From contig QKYT01000065.1 of the NCBI GenBank assembly GCA_003550305.1, positions 160,225 to 208,209 of the forward strand: a stretch of 47,985 nt of DNA, in the 5' to 3' direction. Every line of letters starts with the position of its first letter. Position 1 is the stretch's first letter. The stretch is from Glomus cerebriforme (Eukaryota; Glomeromycota; Glomeromycetes; Glomerales; Glomeraceae). This document shows, piece after piece, positions 9,601 through 21,940 of the stretch. The position numbers were made by a program, and so were the translations under genes. Under the pieces are notes generated by a model. It was not told the DNA's origin, searched no databases, and worked only from the letters and a program-made list of their open reading frames with translations.

Positions 9601-12600
9601 GATTTGCCAAATCAAATGCTTTTTTCAAAAGTTCTAATACTGGCTCAATAAAATTATGCTGAACATGTGGTTCAACATTTTTATTAATATTTTGATCATC
9701 CTGATCTAAATTCTGGGTTGATTGGATAATGTTGTTCTCAGCATTATCTAAAGAAACGCGCCCCAATCCTTTAGTTATAGATGCTTCAATTAAATAATCA
9801 CAAAGACTTTGCCGAAAACTTTTTGTGATTCTATCAAGAAGGATCTTATAATTAAGAGTACCATGACTCCATATCTCTATTAATAAACACTTATTTGAAT
9901 CCGAACCTATTAATGCCTCATCATTAGAAATGTATTCTAATATCCTATTCAAATCTATATCATCAGAATCAACAGTATCAGGAACTGAAAGTTCAAAAAC
10001 AGGTTGACCCTGTTGATTCAATAGAGTGAAACAGAGTCCTGCAATTCCTTGACCGACTGATGCTTCGAAAGCAGATGGACGAGATTGATTGTTGTTGTAA
10101 AAGAAAACAAATTCATTAACCTGAATATCATTTGTTGGAGTTTTCCTATTCATTGGAAAATTCAGTTGAGAAATATGTATAAGAAAATACATAAAACACA
10201 CGAACATTCAAAGGATAATAAACGTACCTTCCACTTTCAGATTCTGGAAATTCGGTTGTTCCATATTTTGAATTATAATGACGTCTTATTGCGTTCGTCA
10301 CTTCTGGTCCCTGTAAAGGATTAAGGTATAACGAAATATTTTGTTTAAAATACACTAAGAAAGCATAAATATTCCTTATATATGATGGTATTTTTAAAGA
10401 TAGACGACGGGGAGTTTTGAAAATAGGCAAAATAAAATCCACATCCTATTAAAAATTTTACAAATATGTTAAACTAAATAGCAAAATACAAGAACTCAAA
10501 TGTAAATAAACTTAACTAACCGCTCGAGTTGGGTTGATTTTACGATTACGCCCAAGGAAAGTAGACATAACAGCAAGAGTTATGTTTGAAGTCAATCTTT
10601 TATCTAACGATTCCATTAACTCTTCAGTTATTTCTTTGCCTGGAGTCTCTAAACCAAAAACTTCTACGACTAATTCTCGCGAATCTGCAGTTTTCACTTG
10701 AGCGCTTGATTTGCGTGGACTTCCTTCATTTTTATTTGGTGGAGATTTTCTTGATTCATCAATAGTATGAATATTTGACTGTGATTCCGAATTCGAAAAT
10801 CGAGAAGGATCTTCAAAATTCTCATCAATAATATAAATTGGAGATGCTTCTACTTCAGATATTTTAAGATAAACAGTATAATCTTTCTTGTCTATTACAA
10901 ACATATCTTTTCTATTAGTAACTTCAAATGCATTAAGAAGTATCGAGGACGAAATACCATTTAATGCTTGGCTTGGCTTTAACCGCCAATGAAGCGGAAA
11001 CGATTGTTTATAAACCAATTGGCATTCAAACTGCCCTGGTTTGAATTTTTTTGAAACAGTTACATTCCCATCGTTTGGTGTCATTGAAAGTATATCAACC
11101 AAGTCAGATGAAATTTCATCTTCAGAATCTGCAGAATCTGAAGAACCGTCAGAAGGAACCAAATATTTGCTAAAATCATGCAAGAATCAAGAACAATTAA
11201 TAATAGCATAATTTAAACAATTTAAAAGTAAAAAATCATTTGTATTCCTTACCTACAGATACGTGTCTCACTTAATTCATCTAATAATACTAATCTATTA
11301 ACCCTTTCGGAAATTTGTATTATACAATTTCGTACATGTCTGATAATACTAGAACGTTCAATTGCTGAAACCGCTTTTGAATAAAAATACATTTGTATGC
11401 AAGTTTCTTGTGGGATAAGTAACAACCAAAATAATTGTTTATGTACAACATATCTCTTGACAGATTTAACAGTTTGATTAGTTTGATCAGTTTGATCCGG
11501 TTTAATATCATTTTCATCGGGGGAATAAATACTAATCCCAAGGCCTTGGCAAAATTCGCTATCGTCATCAGCATAATCATCATATGACTCTTCCTGAGTA
11601 TTAAACATTTCTGTAGATGAATTCTCAGAGATTCTATCCGGATCAAACATAGGTGAACTATTAACAATTAAAGGTTCACCCTTTTCTTCATCTTCGCTTA
11701 TATAAAAGCAGCCTTCGACTTGATTTAATGAATATGGTGACATATTAGTTTTGCTAAATTCTTTTAAGAATCTTTCCTGCCCTTCTTTAGAACGAACAAA
11801 GGATAATGGAACATTAAAAGTAGTCGGGAAATCGACAAACGGATTTTTATGTTTCAGCTGCGTTTGAATATATGAAAGGACTAATTTTTCTACAGGTTGC
11901 GATTTCAATAATCCATGCATTATCTCCTCTCTTAATAACCAATCGATACGATCTCGAGTTTCTGCTAGAGCTTCTTGTTTGTCAGCAGCAAGTGAATCTA
12001 GACTTTCTTTTGTACTCTCAAAGACACTATGATTTAATTAACTTATGTTATTAATTGTTAAAAAAACAAAAGCACTATAAAATAAATATTTCGAATACCT
12101 CGTCACGTTATCATCCGTTTTGAGATCAACGAACCCCGGAGCTATTTCAACAACTTCATTATCAATTCTAGGCAAAGTTAGACAAATCAGGTGTAAAGTA
12201 GCGGTAGTGCCATCAGAAGACTCTACAGGAGATGTTTCTGTACCGACTGATTCTGGAGAAAAATCATAAAATTTGCCATCCACTGTACATGAATAACTTG
12301 TTGGTAAACTTGAAATAGGAAATTTCACAAAACTAGATTCTTCTGGTCCATAATCTCTATGCGCATGATCAATATCCTCAAGCACACGAGTTGAGGTTGG
12401 TTTTCTGAAAGTACATTCAAGTCGTAAAAATAAAGGATTTTCTGCATAGTTAAAAATATCTAGAAAACTTCCAGCAATATCAGCAGTATTTTCGTTATCT
12501 ATAGATAACGAATTCGGTTTTTTGAAATTTGGCCGATAATAATATGTATCCTGTAATTCATCTCCAACAAAATTGGCCGGTTCAAAGTAATGGCCAAGTA

Positions 12601-15600
12601 CGGCGACAAATTTTTGATTTACGTCGTTGACATCATCACTATAAAAAAGGAAATTTTTTTATTCAGAATAATGATGTTAATATATTGTTGGAAATTAAAA
12701 AATAAAAAAAATGTACCAACCTATCTGGTCCTTCTCGAGAAGCGTTTACATGTACATTGACATATCCTGTGATATCTATATCAACAGAAGTTTCCATGCA
12801 AGTGTCAATTGCTTTAAGAAAATCGGTTTTTGTAACTTTATGTTTTTGTAATACACTAGCATATACAGACTTAACAAACCCATGAGAATATAATTTTGTG
12901 ATATTTAGAATGATTCGTGTTGCTTGATCTGAAAGATCCGATTTAAAAAAAATATCAGAAAAAGAACCACTTAATAGCTTAGGTTCTAATGAATTTTTTA
13001 CTGAAGTTGTAGCTTTATGAAATAAAGAAATAGTTTCAAAGGATAGGTTCTGATCTCGAATGAAATCAAATGACTTGTTTACAGAGTCACATCGAATAGG
13101 TTGGGACCTTTTACATAAAACTATCATTATACTCATATAACATGATTTGTTATCGACATGGAATCCACGATTTTGTTTCATCATATCTAATATAACTTTA
13201 AACGAAGGAATAATTATCAGCAGAAATGAACTAAAATCAACAATTTTTATGAAACATCGAGACTCCCGTAAATCCTTGATATATGCTATTGTAGTTGAAG
13301 CCTCTTGAAAAATGTCAGTTTTAGCTAGCCCGCTATTGATTTCTTTTAATATTGAATCTTTAAAACCATTGTTATTTGTATCAACTTCACCGTCTGCATG
13401 GTTGGTTAGAGTTTTTTCAACAAAAAGATGCAATAAAGCAAAATCACGATCTATAGGACTTAATGATGTTAGAGAATCACGATCAATAATATAAGTTACA
13501 TCAATAGTTGGGTTTTTAGGCAACGAAAGGGACAATTTCTTTTGTACTTCTACATATGACAAATTTCTATTGCTTATGCTACCTTTTCTAAGATAAGGAC
13601 TTGATTCGGGAGATCTTAGATCTTCGTAGGTAGTAGCTTCATTGCTTATAGATGACGATGACTTAACTGATTGCAAATTAACTTTAGATTTAAAAGAAGG
13701 AATATTATAATTGGCAATTAATAATCCACTGGATTTGAGTAAAACAGGAAGATTGAATAAACTCGGAAGATGGAAAGATTTAGGTAGAGCTAAGCCAGAA
13801 TTCCTATGATATGATGCACGTGTTTTTGCAATATAATGTATTTGATCGAAAGTTACTAATTGAGATAATATTCGACGATCTATTGCCGCTATCCTGTTAG
13901 CAACAGATTCATAAAGATCTCGTAAGAGTGGTTGCTGCGAAGGTTCCATCCATAATTCTGTTGTGATTTCTCCAGTATAGGGATCTTTGTATATATGATG
14001 CTGAACACCATATAATCTATTTTGGTTAACAGATGGACAATTTCCTTTGAGTTCCATTTCCTGATAAAATACTTTTTGATTACTATTTTCGGATATAAGT
14101 AAACATCCTTCGCCTAAACGTGATTGACAGAGACGTTGAAACGCCAATTCTTGGATTGGAATATTCCTGTAATCCATTAAGAAAACATAATGTTCAATGT
14201 CAGACAACCAGATCCACCGCCAATGCCCTAGGTAAGATTTCACAATACAGTTTTGGCCTGTAACGTGACGGTGATCTGATGAAGTTTCATTCGCAGTTTC
14301 TGAATTTCGAATAAGAAATGAAGATAAAGGTCTTCTACATATGTAGAATAACTTTACTGCATTCAAATTTAGTTCATTAACAAGGTTGATTAAATTTTCT
14401 AGCACTTGTTGACGTCGAACCACCTCAACGTTAAAAAATAACAAATTTCCAGTAACAAGATTTCCTGATTCTTTATCAATTCTGAGCTCGCAAAAACTTG
14501 TTGGAGGAATTTTGTCACCTTCTATGGGGTGAAACGTTTTAACATACACTTTGTCAGAAAATGCAAAACTTGACCATGCATTTTTCAACCGTTCTTTCAA
14601 AGCTGAATAAGAATCCTTATTTTGTTGATTATCCGGTGACGTATTCACAGATGTAATAGTCGACGATTGTTCTCCAGATATTAAAATATCAAATTTGGCT
14701 TCATCATACCAAATGTCTGTATTGCAACGCATCGGATGTTGTTCAAATGAATCCCATGATTGCTTTAGCAATCCTAAACGCGAAGGAATGCCATTGCCAA
14801 TCGCAATTCGATGATGTAATGGCAATTTACCGTCCTTAGGTACCTTAGGGAAAACATGTTTCTTCATTAACTCATCTGTTTCGTAAATCGTTGTCATGAA
14901 TTTATGTAACCTGATACACTTTAAAAAGAACGGGTGATTAGGATCATTATTTTGTTGAGCTCTCTGAAAATTAAGCAAATATATTGCTAATAGAGTATCG
15001 GCTACAACATTAATCTCAATTCTCGGTGATTTTAGTCTTGAAAACCCATACACTTCTCCCATCCATAATGCTTTGATTTTATATTGAATTGTAATATTAG
15101 GCTGCCAGTAACGTGTCATTGTTATATGAACCCTTTCAGCTTCGTTAGTGTTTCTACCCTTCACTAAAACTATGCTCTCAATAATAAATCCATTACGCAT
15201 ACGAGCAAATATAAGTTGCATAACATCAATTGAAAGGGAATATTCTCGATATCGCGTTGACATGGATTCGACTGCCGGTGGTTGACTTTTTGGATCCCAT
15301 GGAAAATTATAGTTATCTTCAAATGTTTGACGTGGCGGAGAACTTTTTTTTCTAGTAAAATATGTCTCCTTCATTAGTAAATTTTTGTGATAAAAATTGT
15401 GTGATAAGGGAGCATTAGAAGATTTGACATCATGCACATCTGGACAATCTGCTGAATAAAGAAAAATCCCTGATGTTGCCATAGCAACAAATTTCAATAT
15501 TTCATTATCGGGAAGTAAACCAAAATTATATTCTTCACGAGGTCCAATTTGGATAATATTACATTTAACACTTTCTTTACATAGTTGCTGAATGATGTCG

Positions 15601-16873
15601 TCGTCAGGCGACATCTGCGCAAGGTTTGAGTTAACAACACCATCCGTAATAACAATTAGCGCGGGAAAACCTTCATTAGGCAATAAATTTATAGCAAATA
15701 AACCAGCATTTAAACTGTAAGCAAGGTTACTCCCACTTAATCCTAGCCGCCATAAATTTTTATCAAGATATGACGTGCTAGATTCTGATTCATTCAGAAC
15801 CTCCATAACATATGTGGCAGAAAATTTAGTCCTGCGAAGATTTTGTCGAAAAGCAGCAACCTCATTTTGAAAACGAGCAAATTCTGAATTTAAATTATTA
15901 ATTATATCGAATACGTTATTTCTATTAACCACAACTCCTTGCAACAAGACTCTCATTGTAGGAAATTCTGCCAATTTAGGAATGAGGTTTGCATTTGATG
16001 CAAAATTAGAACATTCGGCAATAATGGTAATTGATATTTCGGGTTCGAGCTATGCATGATATTCAAATATTAAATTTTTAGTATAGAGAGGATTATAAAA
16101 TATCAATTTGTATAACTTTGCAATACCTGTAAAGCTATATCTTTATCTAAATCTTGAATTATAAATGGCTGAACAAGCCCTTTTAGACAACGACAAGTTC
16201 TGTCATATAATTATAAATCATTAGCTATTCAAATAAAATAAAATACTAAAATAAAACGTTAAATTCTCTTACGTTTGCATCACTTCAGACATTACTATAT
16301 CTTCTTTTGTACTGCTACAATCGATGGTAGTCAAAGAAGAAGTGACATCCAAAAGAAATACAAATCGATATTTTGTATTTAATGTGATTACACGAGAATG
16401 GGGCATAAGTCTGTACTGCTTATCTGTTTTTAAATCCGGTATATTCTGTGGTGTATATATATCGGTTGTTTTCCTCTCATTTTGACTTTGTATTAAAGAA
16501 ATTAAAGGAGTGTTTGACACATGAAGCACTTGAATGTTCTATTATATAACGAAAGTACATATTACGAGCTGAAAAAAAAACAATTGAAAATAATAGGAAT
16601 AATTGAGAATTGAAATTTTATTGTATTTGCATACATCATCAATTTCTAGACTCAAAGGTTGAAACAAGCGTTTTAGAAGCCATTTATAGTGATCCACTCT
16701 AGTAAAGTTAGACGCATCCTTTACAAGTAAAATCACCGATTTCGCCTCTGTATTCTTGTTAATATATGTTTGAATAGCGCGTAAGTCAAAGTTAAATATA
16801 AATTATTCAGATTTTGTATTCAATGACAAATAAAAACCTGTGTTCCATTGAAGTTCTGGTGTGATGACAACAT
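6667..16873 (-). CDS. SZT2: SZT2-like KICSTOR subunit (giant lysosomal TORC1 regulator)
   Basis: In animals SZT2 joins KICSTOR, which holds GATOR1 on the lysosome so that TORC1 shuts off in starvation. Eleven exons fit in phase: 16838-16873, 16635-16745, 16273-16538, 16127-16199, 12721-16049, 12099-12638, 11253-12026, 10521-11169, 10228-10445, 7256-10145, 6667-7185. They give 3134 residues (human about 3400). Recognisable SZT2 segments, in order: VILLVKDASNF near the N-terminus; YRFVFLLDVTSS and PEISITI; a von Willebrand-A-like core with ALIVITDGVV and ILKFVAMATSGIFL; RDRIDWLLREEIMHGLL followed by FNVPLSFVRSKEG; and the C-terminal SLWRVLRN...GYWLWQKLNIDH. The first exon (12 codons, donor GTTTTT) is the least certain; everything from 16745 on is well supported. 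Acidic and Ser-rich linkers separate the blocks. It starts 366 bp from the divergent ASPSCR1 start. Confidence 0.9.
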
Positions 16874-17239
16874 ATTTTTGTTAAATTAAAATTACAATGA
16901 CAAAGTGAAATATGTATGTTGGGTAAAAATTTTTTAAAAATTCAAAAAAGTTCGTGAATTAATAATCTACAAATCTACAAACAAAAAGATGAGATTACTT
17001 TACGTAACGATAAGTGCATTACTATATATGGGTCTGCGCTTGATCTTCTAACCAAAATCGAAACTTCTAATTTGTGACACGAGAGGATCATTTGACATTA
17101 CCAGGATAAGCTTAAAATGAATGATGATTGAGTGTCACTTTCCTAGCATATACATTTGTATGATTATTACTTATAATCAAGCTTTTATCACAGGAGCATT
17201 TACACCGTCGAGTAGATCAGATTAAATAAAGTTCGCAAA
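16874..17239. promoter_or_regulatory. Divergent promoter between SZT2 and ASPSCR1
   Basis: The 366 bp separate the two start codons. The palindrome TTACGTAA (17000-17007) is a bZIP-type site. No clear TATA box on either side. Shared regulation is possible but not shown. Confidence 0.4.
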
Positions 17240-19833
17240 ATGGCTTCTAACGTGGTAGTTCTCATAAATGGAGTAAAAAGACTTCCGATAAAGACAACTC
17301 CTATGATGCCTTTGAAAGAAATTGCCAAACTCGCGTGTGACAAACAAGGTTATACCGATGTAGAAAATTATGGATTAAAGTAAGATTCAGCCTTTAAATT
17401 TGCGAATAATGACCCGAGTTTAGATATTAACGTTAATATTTCTTTTCTTATACATACAGACAGAATAAGAAAAATCTGGATCTATCCCTTTCTGTTCGAT
17501 TTGCCAATCTTGCTCCGGGTGCAAAACTTGAATTGATTCGAGTAAACACACCAAAGGGTAAAGAAAGGCAGCATTCGATAATATATTATATATGTACATT
17601 GACTTTATTATTTAATTAATTATGTTATTCAGCTCCTAGCGAAGTTTCAATTGCTTTACAAATGGATGATGGAGGAAGGATCATTGGAAAGTTTCTGTCG
17701 TCAACAACTCTCTGGGAGATATTATTACATTTCGAAAATACATCCCAGGACAAGTAATTAATATTAGGAATATCATTGTAATTAAAAAGTAATCACATTT
17801 AACAATTTTTTTATTCATTAGATCATTGAACCTTACAAGACGAACAGCTCCAGTTCCGGTATCTCAATCAAAGAAAGGAATGTGGAAAAAAATTAAACCG
17901 AATAATAAACTATTTTATCAAGAACCTGTGTGCATTTTGTTAAATAAAGAGGTATGGAATTCGATATTTAACGTGATCTCCGTTTAGCTGAATTTTCACA
18001 TATTTACTTTTGTAAATAACAGTATGGGAATATTACTTTACTCAAATCGACTTCCTTACAATCTGCTGGAATTACTTCTGGCAATGTGCTATTACGTCTT
18101 TTATTTCGACATACTGAGTTAAGCCTTGATGATGTTTTGGAAGAAATCAACGCTCCAGTAAAATCATCAACTGAAACGAGTCCAGTTAATGAAAATAATT
18201 CAGAAAAGCCAGTTCAACCAACAATTCCATCAGTAATTTCACCGGTATTATCTACTCCAACTGTGAAACAAACTGAAGAAACAATTACGCAGGTTAATTC
18301 ATTGGAATCAACTGAAGGAACAAAAATGACAAATCTAGTAGAGTCTAAAGAAACAAATATACCGGTCAATTCAGTGGAATCGGCCGAAGAAATAAATATA
18401 CAGAATTCAGAAGAAACTGTTGAGTTAAAGTCAGAAATACCTTCGTCACAATCACAGAAGGTGGATGAAATGGATATAGATACTAAGTCTCTTAACGTTC
18501 ATGACTCTACCGTTGAAAAAATGGATATAGATACTAAGTCTCCTGACGTTCATGACTCTACCGATAAAAAAATGGATATAGATACCAAGTCTCCTGACAT
18601 TCATGACTCTACCGATAAAAAAATGGATATAGATACCAAGTCTCCTGACGTTCATGACTCTACTGTTAAAAGTCTGGAGGATCAAGAATCTATTGAAAAA
18701 ATTAACATAACACACGTTGAAACAGCACAAACTAGTTCGAACACGAATATGTGTGAATCTATTGAAGGAAATTTTGACAGGGATGTTAAAGTATTTAACC
18801 CTCCAGCAGAAAATGTAACATTGTTAACTCAGAGTAAGAGTAAAAGATTTTAGTTAATTTTTTTTTTGATTTTGTTAGATAGTGTACTAATTATAATACA
18901 TTGTTTATACAGTTGATCTTCCAGATTCTTTTTATGAATTGACACCTTCAGAATTGCAATATTTATTGGCAATGCAAAATTCGCAACGAAAAGCCAAGGA
19001 GAATGCTGTATTTAAAACACGTGCTGTTAGGGAACAGGAAGAAAAAGCAAGGGAACGTAAATATCCAAAGGTAAAATTTATTTCGTTATTATTCGTTTGC
19101 ATGGCCCCATAAAGAAATTTTACATTATGTTTATTTAATTTAGACGATGATTCGAGTGAGATTTCCAGATAGCTTTCAATTACAAATGAATTTTTTGTCC
19201 AAAGAAACAGGTATTCTACAAAATTCGAATACCTTTATATGCATGAAATCGACTTAACTACTAATGTCGTGTTTTAATTTTACAGTTGGACAACTATATG
19301 AATTTGTTAAAGGAGCGTTACGAACTCCACAACGCTCTTTTCATTTATGTATCCTTATCATAAATTGTGTTCTTAACGTTTAAAAATATGCGTGAATCCT
19401 TAACTTGAATACATTTGTGCAGATACGAGTCCTCCAAAAAATGTAATTGCAGATATGTCAGTATCTTTATATCATGCTGGATTAGCACCCGCCACAATTG
19501 TACATTTTAATTGGACAGATAAACTATCAGGTGCGACATGACATTAAAGTTATTTTATAGGTTATAATAATAATTACTAACATGTGTATATTTTTAGATT
19601 CCGGACACTTCTTATCGGATGAATATCTTAAACTTAGAATAGATCTTCCGCATCAGATTGTTGACAGTTCCATCACAAATATTGTCCCTGAACAATCTTC
19701 CTCGATCAGTAATGAAGGTGGTCATGTTCTGTCTGAACCTTCGCGTCAACAAAATCTAGGACAAGAACATCACTCACGTGTTCGCTCGTTGTCAAGTAAA
19801 GTTCCGAAATGGTTTAAATTTAATAAGAAATAA
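17240..19833 (+). CDS. ASPSCR1: TUG/ASPSCR1-like UBX protein (Ubx4-type p97 cofactor)
   Basis: TUG-family proteins bind the AAA ATPase p97/Cdc48; the animal member tethers GLUT4 vesicles and the yeast relative Ubx4 works in ER-associated degradation. Ten exons in phase (17240-17379, 17460-17557, 17633-17753, 17822-17951, 18023-18833, 18913-19070, 19144-19210, 19286-19348, 19423-19530, 19598-19833) give 643 residues. Residues 1-80 form the N-terminal ubiquitin-like domain (VLINGVKRLPIK...LDLSLSVRFANL). Residues 80-165 resemble the second TUG domain (VSIALQMDDGGRIIG...LWEILLHFE). A long acidic, Ser/Thr-rich linker contains a 17-residue repeat (about 313-380). The C-terminal UBX domain begins near residue 487 (TMIRVRFPDSFQLQ...LAPATIVHFNW) and lacks an obvious FPR loop. 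The tail ends KVPKWFKFNKK. Confidence 0.92.
18470..18673 (+). repeat. In-frame 51-bp minisatellite, 4 copies (ASPSCR1 linker)
   Basis: Copies start at 18470, 18521, 18572 and 18623, exactly 51 bp apart. Each encodes MDIDTKSxxxHDSTxxK with only a few changes (LNV, PDV, PDI, PDV). Nucleotide identity is high including silent sites, so the expansion is recent. It lies in a disordered acidic linker. Confidence 0.92.
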
Positions 19834-20115
19834 TAAAATCAATACATGATATTTTTTTTTTATTAATTAGTATAAATAATTAGTTATTATAATTTTATTT
19901 CTATAAATTTAAAATATCATGATTTCGATATAATGAATGTTCTTTAATTGATAAAATTATATTACTCATTTCTGTGACTAGATGAAATAATTTTATAAAA
20001 TTTATTTATAGAATTTAATTACTAAAACAAATAAACAAACTTACCTATAAATAAAATAATTTTTTTTTTTACAAATCTAAATCTACTTGATATCATATGT
20101 TTCTCATACTATTTA

Positions 20116-21617
20116 TTATCCTATAAGACCTGCCTCCATTTGCCTTTGAAAATATTTGACAGTCTCTCCTATACCTTGTTTTACTGGCCATCTTGGTTTC
20201 CATCCAAGAATTTGTTCAGCTCTTGAAATATCTGGTCTCCGCTTTTTAGGATCATCCGTTGGTGCTGGTAGAGTCTTAATCTTACAAGAGCTATTAACCT
20301 CATTACGAATAAGCTCGGCGAATTCACGTATTGTATATTCATCTGGATTACCTAAATTAACGGGTTCCATATAATCTTTATTCATCAATAAAATCAAGCC
20401 GTCTACTAAATCATGTACGTATTGAAAAGAACGCGTTTGAAGTCCATCACCATAAATTGTTAGTTCTTCTCCTTTTAGAGCTTGCATGATGAAATTACTC
20501 ACTACGCGGCCATCATTTTCGTTCATACGAGGACCAAAAGTGTTGAAAATTCGAGCAACTCTAACATCAACACTATCTTGATGCATGTAAGCATAAGTTA
20601 AAGTTTCCGCAACTCGTTTGCCTTCATCGTAACATGCTCTTGGTCCTATTGGATTGACATGACCCCAATATGTTTCTGCTTGAGGATGTTCTTCTGGGTC
20701 ACCGTACACTTCTACCAAATTTTCAACGATGAAATTTTAACATTATAAATATAAAATGGCTTCATGAAAAATTTTATTGAATTCCTTAATTCATAAAAAC
20801 CACAATAGTAGAAGACACGTTGGAAAAGATAAAATAAATGTAACTGAAAAAAATACATGCCAGAAGTTGAAGTTAACAAAAATCGAGCCTTAACGCGTTT
20901 TGCAAGACCCAACATATTGATTGTACCCATTACACTAGTTTTCACGGTCTTTATGGGGTTATATTGATAATGAGGTGGTGAAGCAGGACAAGCCAAATGA
21001 TAAATTTGATCTACTTCAATCAAAAAGGGATCAACCACATCATGACGAATTAACTCAAAGTTGGGATGACCCATCCAGTGAGAAAGATTATTTTTACGTC
21101 CAGTAAAGAAATTATCAAGTACAATAACTTCATGTCCGATCAACATCAATCTATCTACCAAATGAGATCCGACGAAACCAGCACCTCCAGTTACTAGAAT
21201 TCGTTTTTTTTCGCCTTGTATTAATGATTTGACAGGTAGATACGATCGTGGTTGAAGATACGAAATGGTTCTTGTTGTGGGATCAAATATACGATCATGT
21301 GATTGCTGAGGAAGATATATATGACGTAAAAGTTCAAGCGGAACTACTGATTTAACACAAGCATGACCCACTGCCACTATTGTTCGTCCGTCTTTTGCAA
21401 AGATCTGTTCTGAACTAGTGTCCCAAACCCATTTATCACTACGTTCAAAACTCGAGGTCTCTTCTGCGTTATCACTTTCAGTTTTGTTGCCCCTACAATT
21501 TTCAAGTTCTGTTACAGTCTTGGAAAATTCATTTCTATCATTACTAGGGGAATTATTGCCACTTTCATTATTAGCATGAACTTCATATATTATTTTTGAG
21601 GAAGAATGATCAGACAT
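20116..21617 (-). CDS. UXS1: UDP-glucuronate decarboxylase (UDP-xylose synthase)
   Basis: Converts UDP-glucuronate to UDP-xylose with NAD+, feeding xylose into glycans and cell wall. Two exons (20861-21617 and 20116-20711) give 450 residues. The start is the ATG at 21615-21617. The NAD-binding [10 protein letters not shown] lies at 144-153, the catalytic Ser in TSTS at 249-252, and the YxxxK pair is Tyr280/Lys284 (CYDEGK). NTFGPRM and [12 protein letters not shown] also match the SDR family. The first ~130 residues lack the membrane anchor of the animal Golgi enzyme; they are Ser/Asn-rich followed by a short conserved-looking part ([18 protein letters not shown]). The single intron begins GC rather than GT (see its own entry). 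Confidence 0.95.
20712..20860 (-). other. GC-AG intron in UXS1
   Basis: The exon ends ...ACTTCTG, the intron begins GCATGT and ends TTGGTAG, and the next exon begins AAGTGTACGG. Only this junction restores the family sequence STSEVYGDP in frame. The GTATTT donor four bases downstream breaks the frame. Confidence 0.8.
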
Positions 21618-21940
21618 TGTGTACCTAGAAAACTTCAAATATATTCGAAAATTTTTGACAACAGTCGAAATTTTACAAATTAAATTCGTATAAAAAATTA
21701 CAGTATACCGCTATAATGTTCTTTAATGATCATCTTTCACCAACTACACATGACGTAAATTGAGTGTTTTAAATCAGAGATTTTTGGCTAATTAAGGTGT
21801 CACGAATTCAATTTAAGTTGATCTAACCTATAATGCTAAGGAAAATTTAACAAATTGATATACTAAATTTATGTAATAATTTTTATTTCGTATATTAATA
21901 TTAAATAAATTTTATATTACATAAAAGGATTAACATTAAT
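21618..21940. promoter_or_regulatory. UXS1 upstream region / ACLY 3' flank
   Basis: A 323-bp gap between the UXS1 start and the ACLY stop (both minus strand). It holds TGACGTAA at 21751-21758, reading TTACGTCA toward UXS1, a bZIP/CREB-type half palindrome about 135 bp before the start codon. No gene seen. Confidence 0.35.

Noticed and set aside
10207..16050. Several separate genes or frameshifts in the SZT2 region
   Set aside because: All breaks coincide with GT-AG introns whose phases match, and the joined protein follows the SZT2 order.
18452..18730. 92-codon minus-strand frame with regular repeats
   Set aside because: It is the antisense shadow of the 51-bp repeat in ASPSCR1; real splicing and domains lie on the plus strand.
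20712..20858. Read-through C-terminus for the first half of UXS1
   Set aside because: The extra residues come from intron sequence; the GC-AG splice restores the conserved family sequence.
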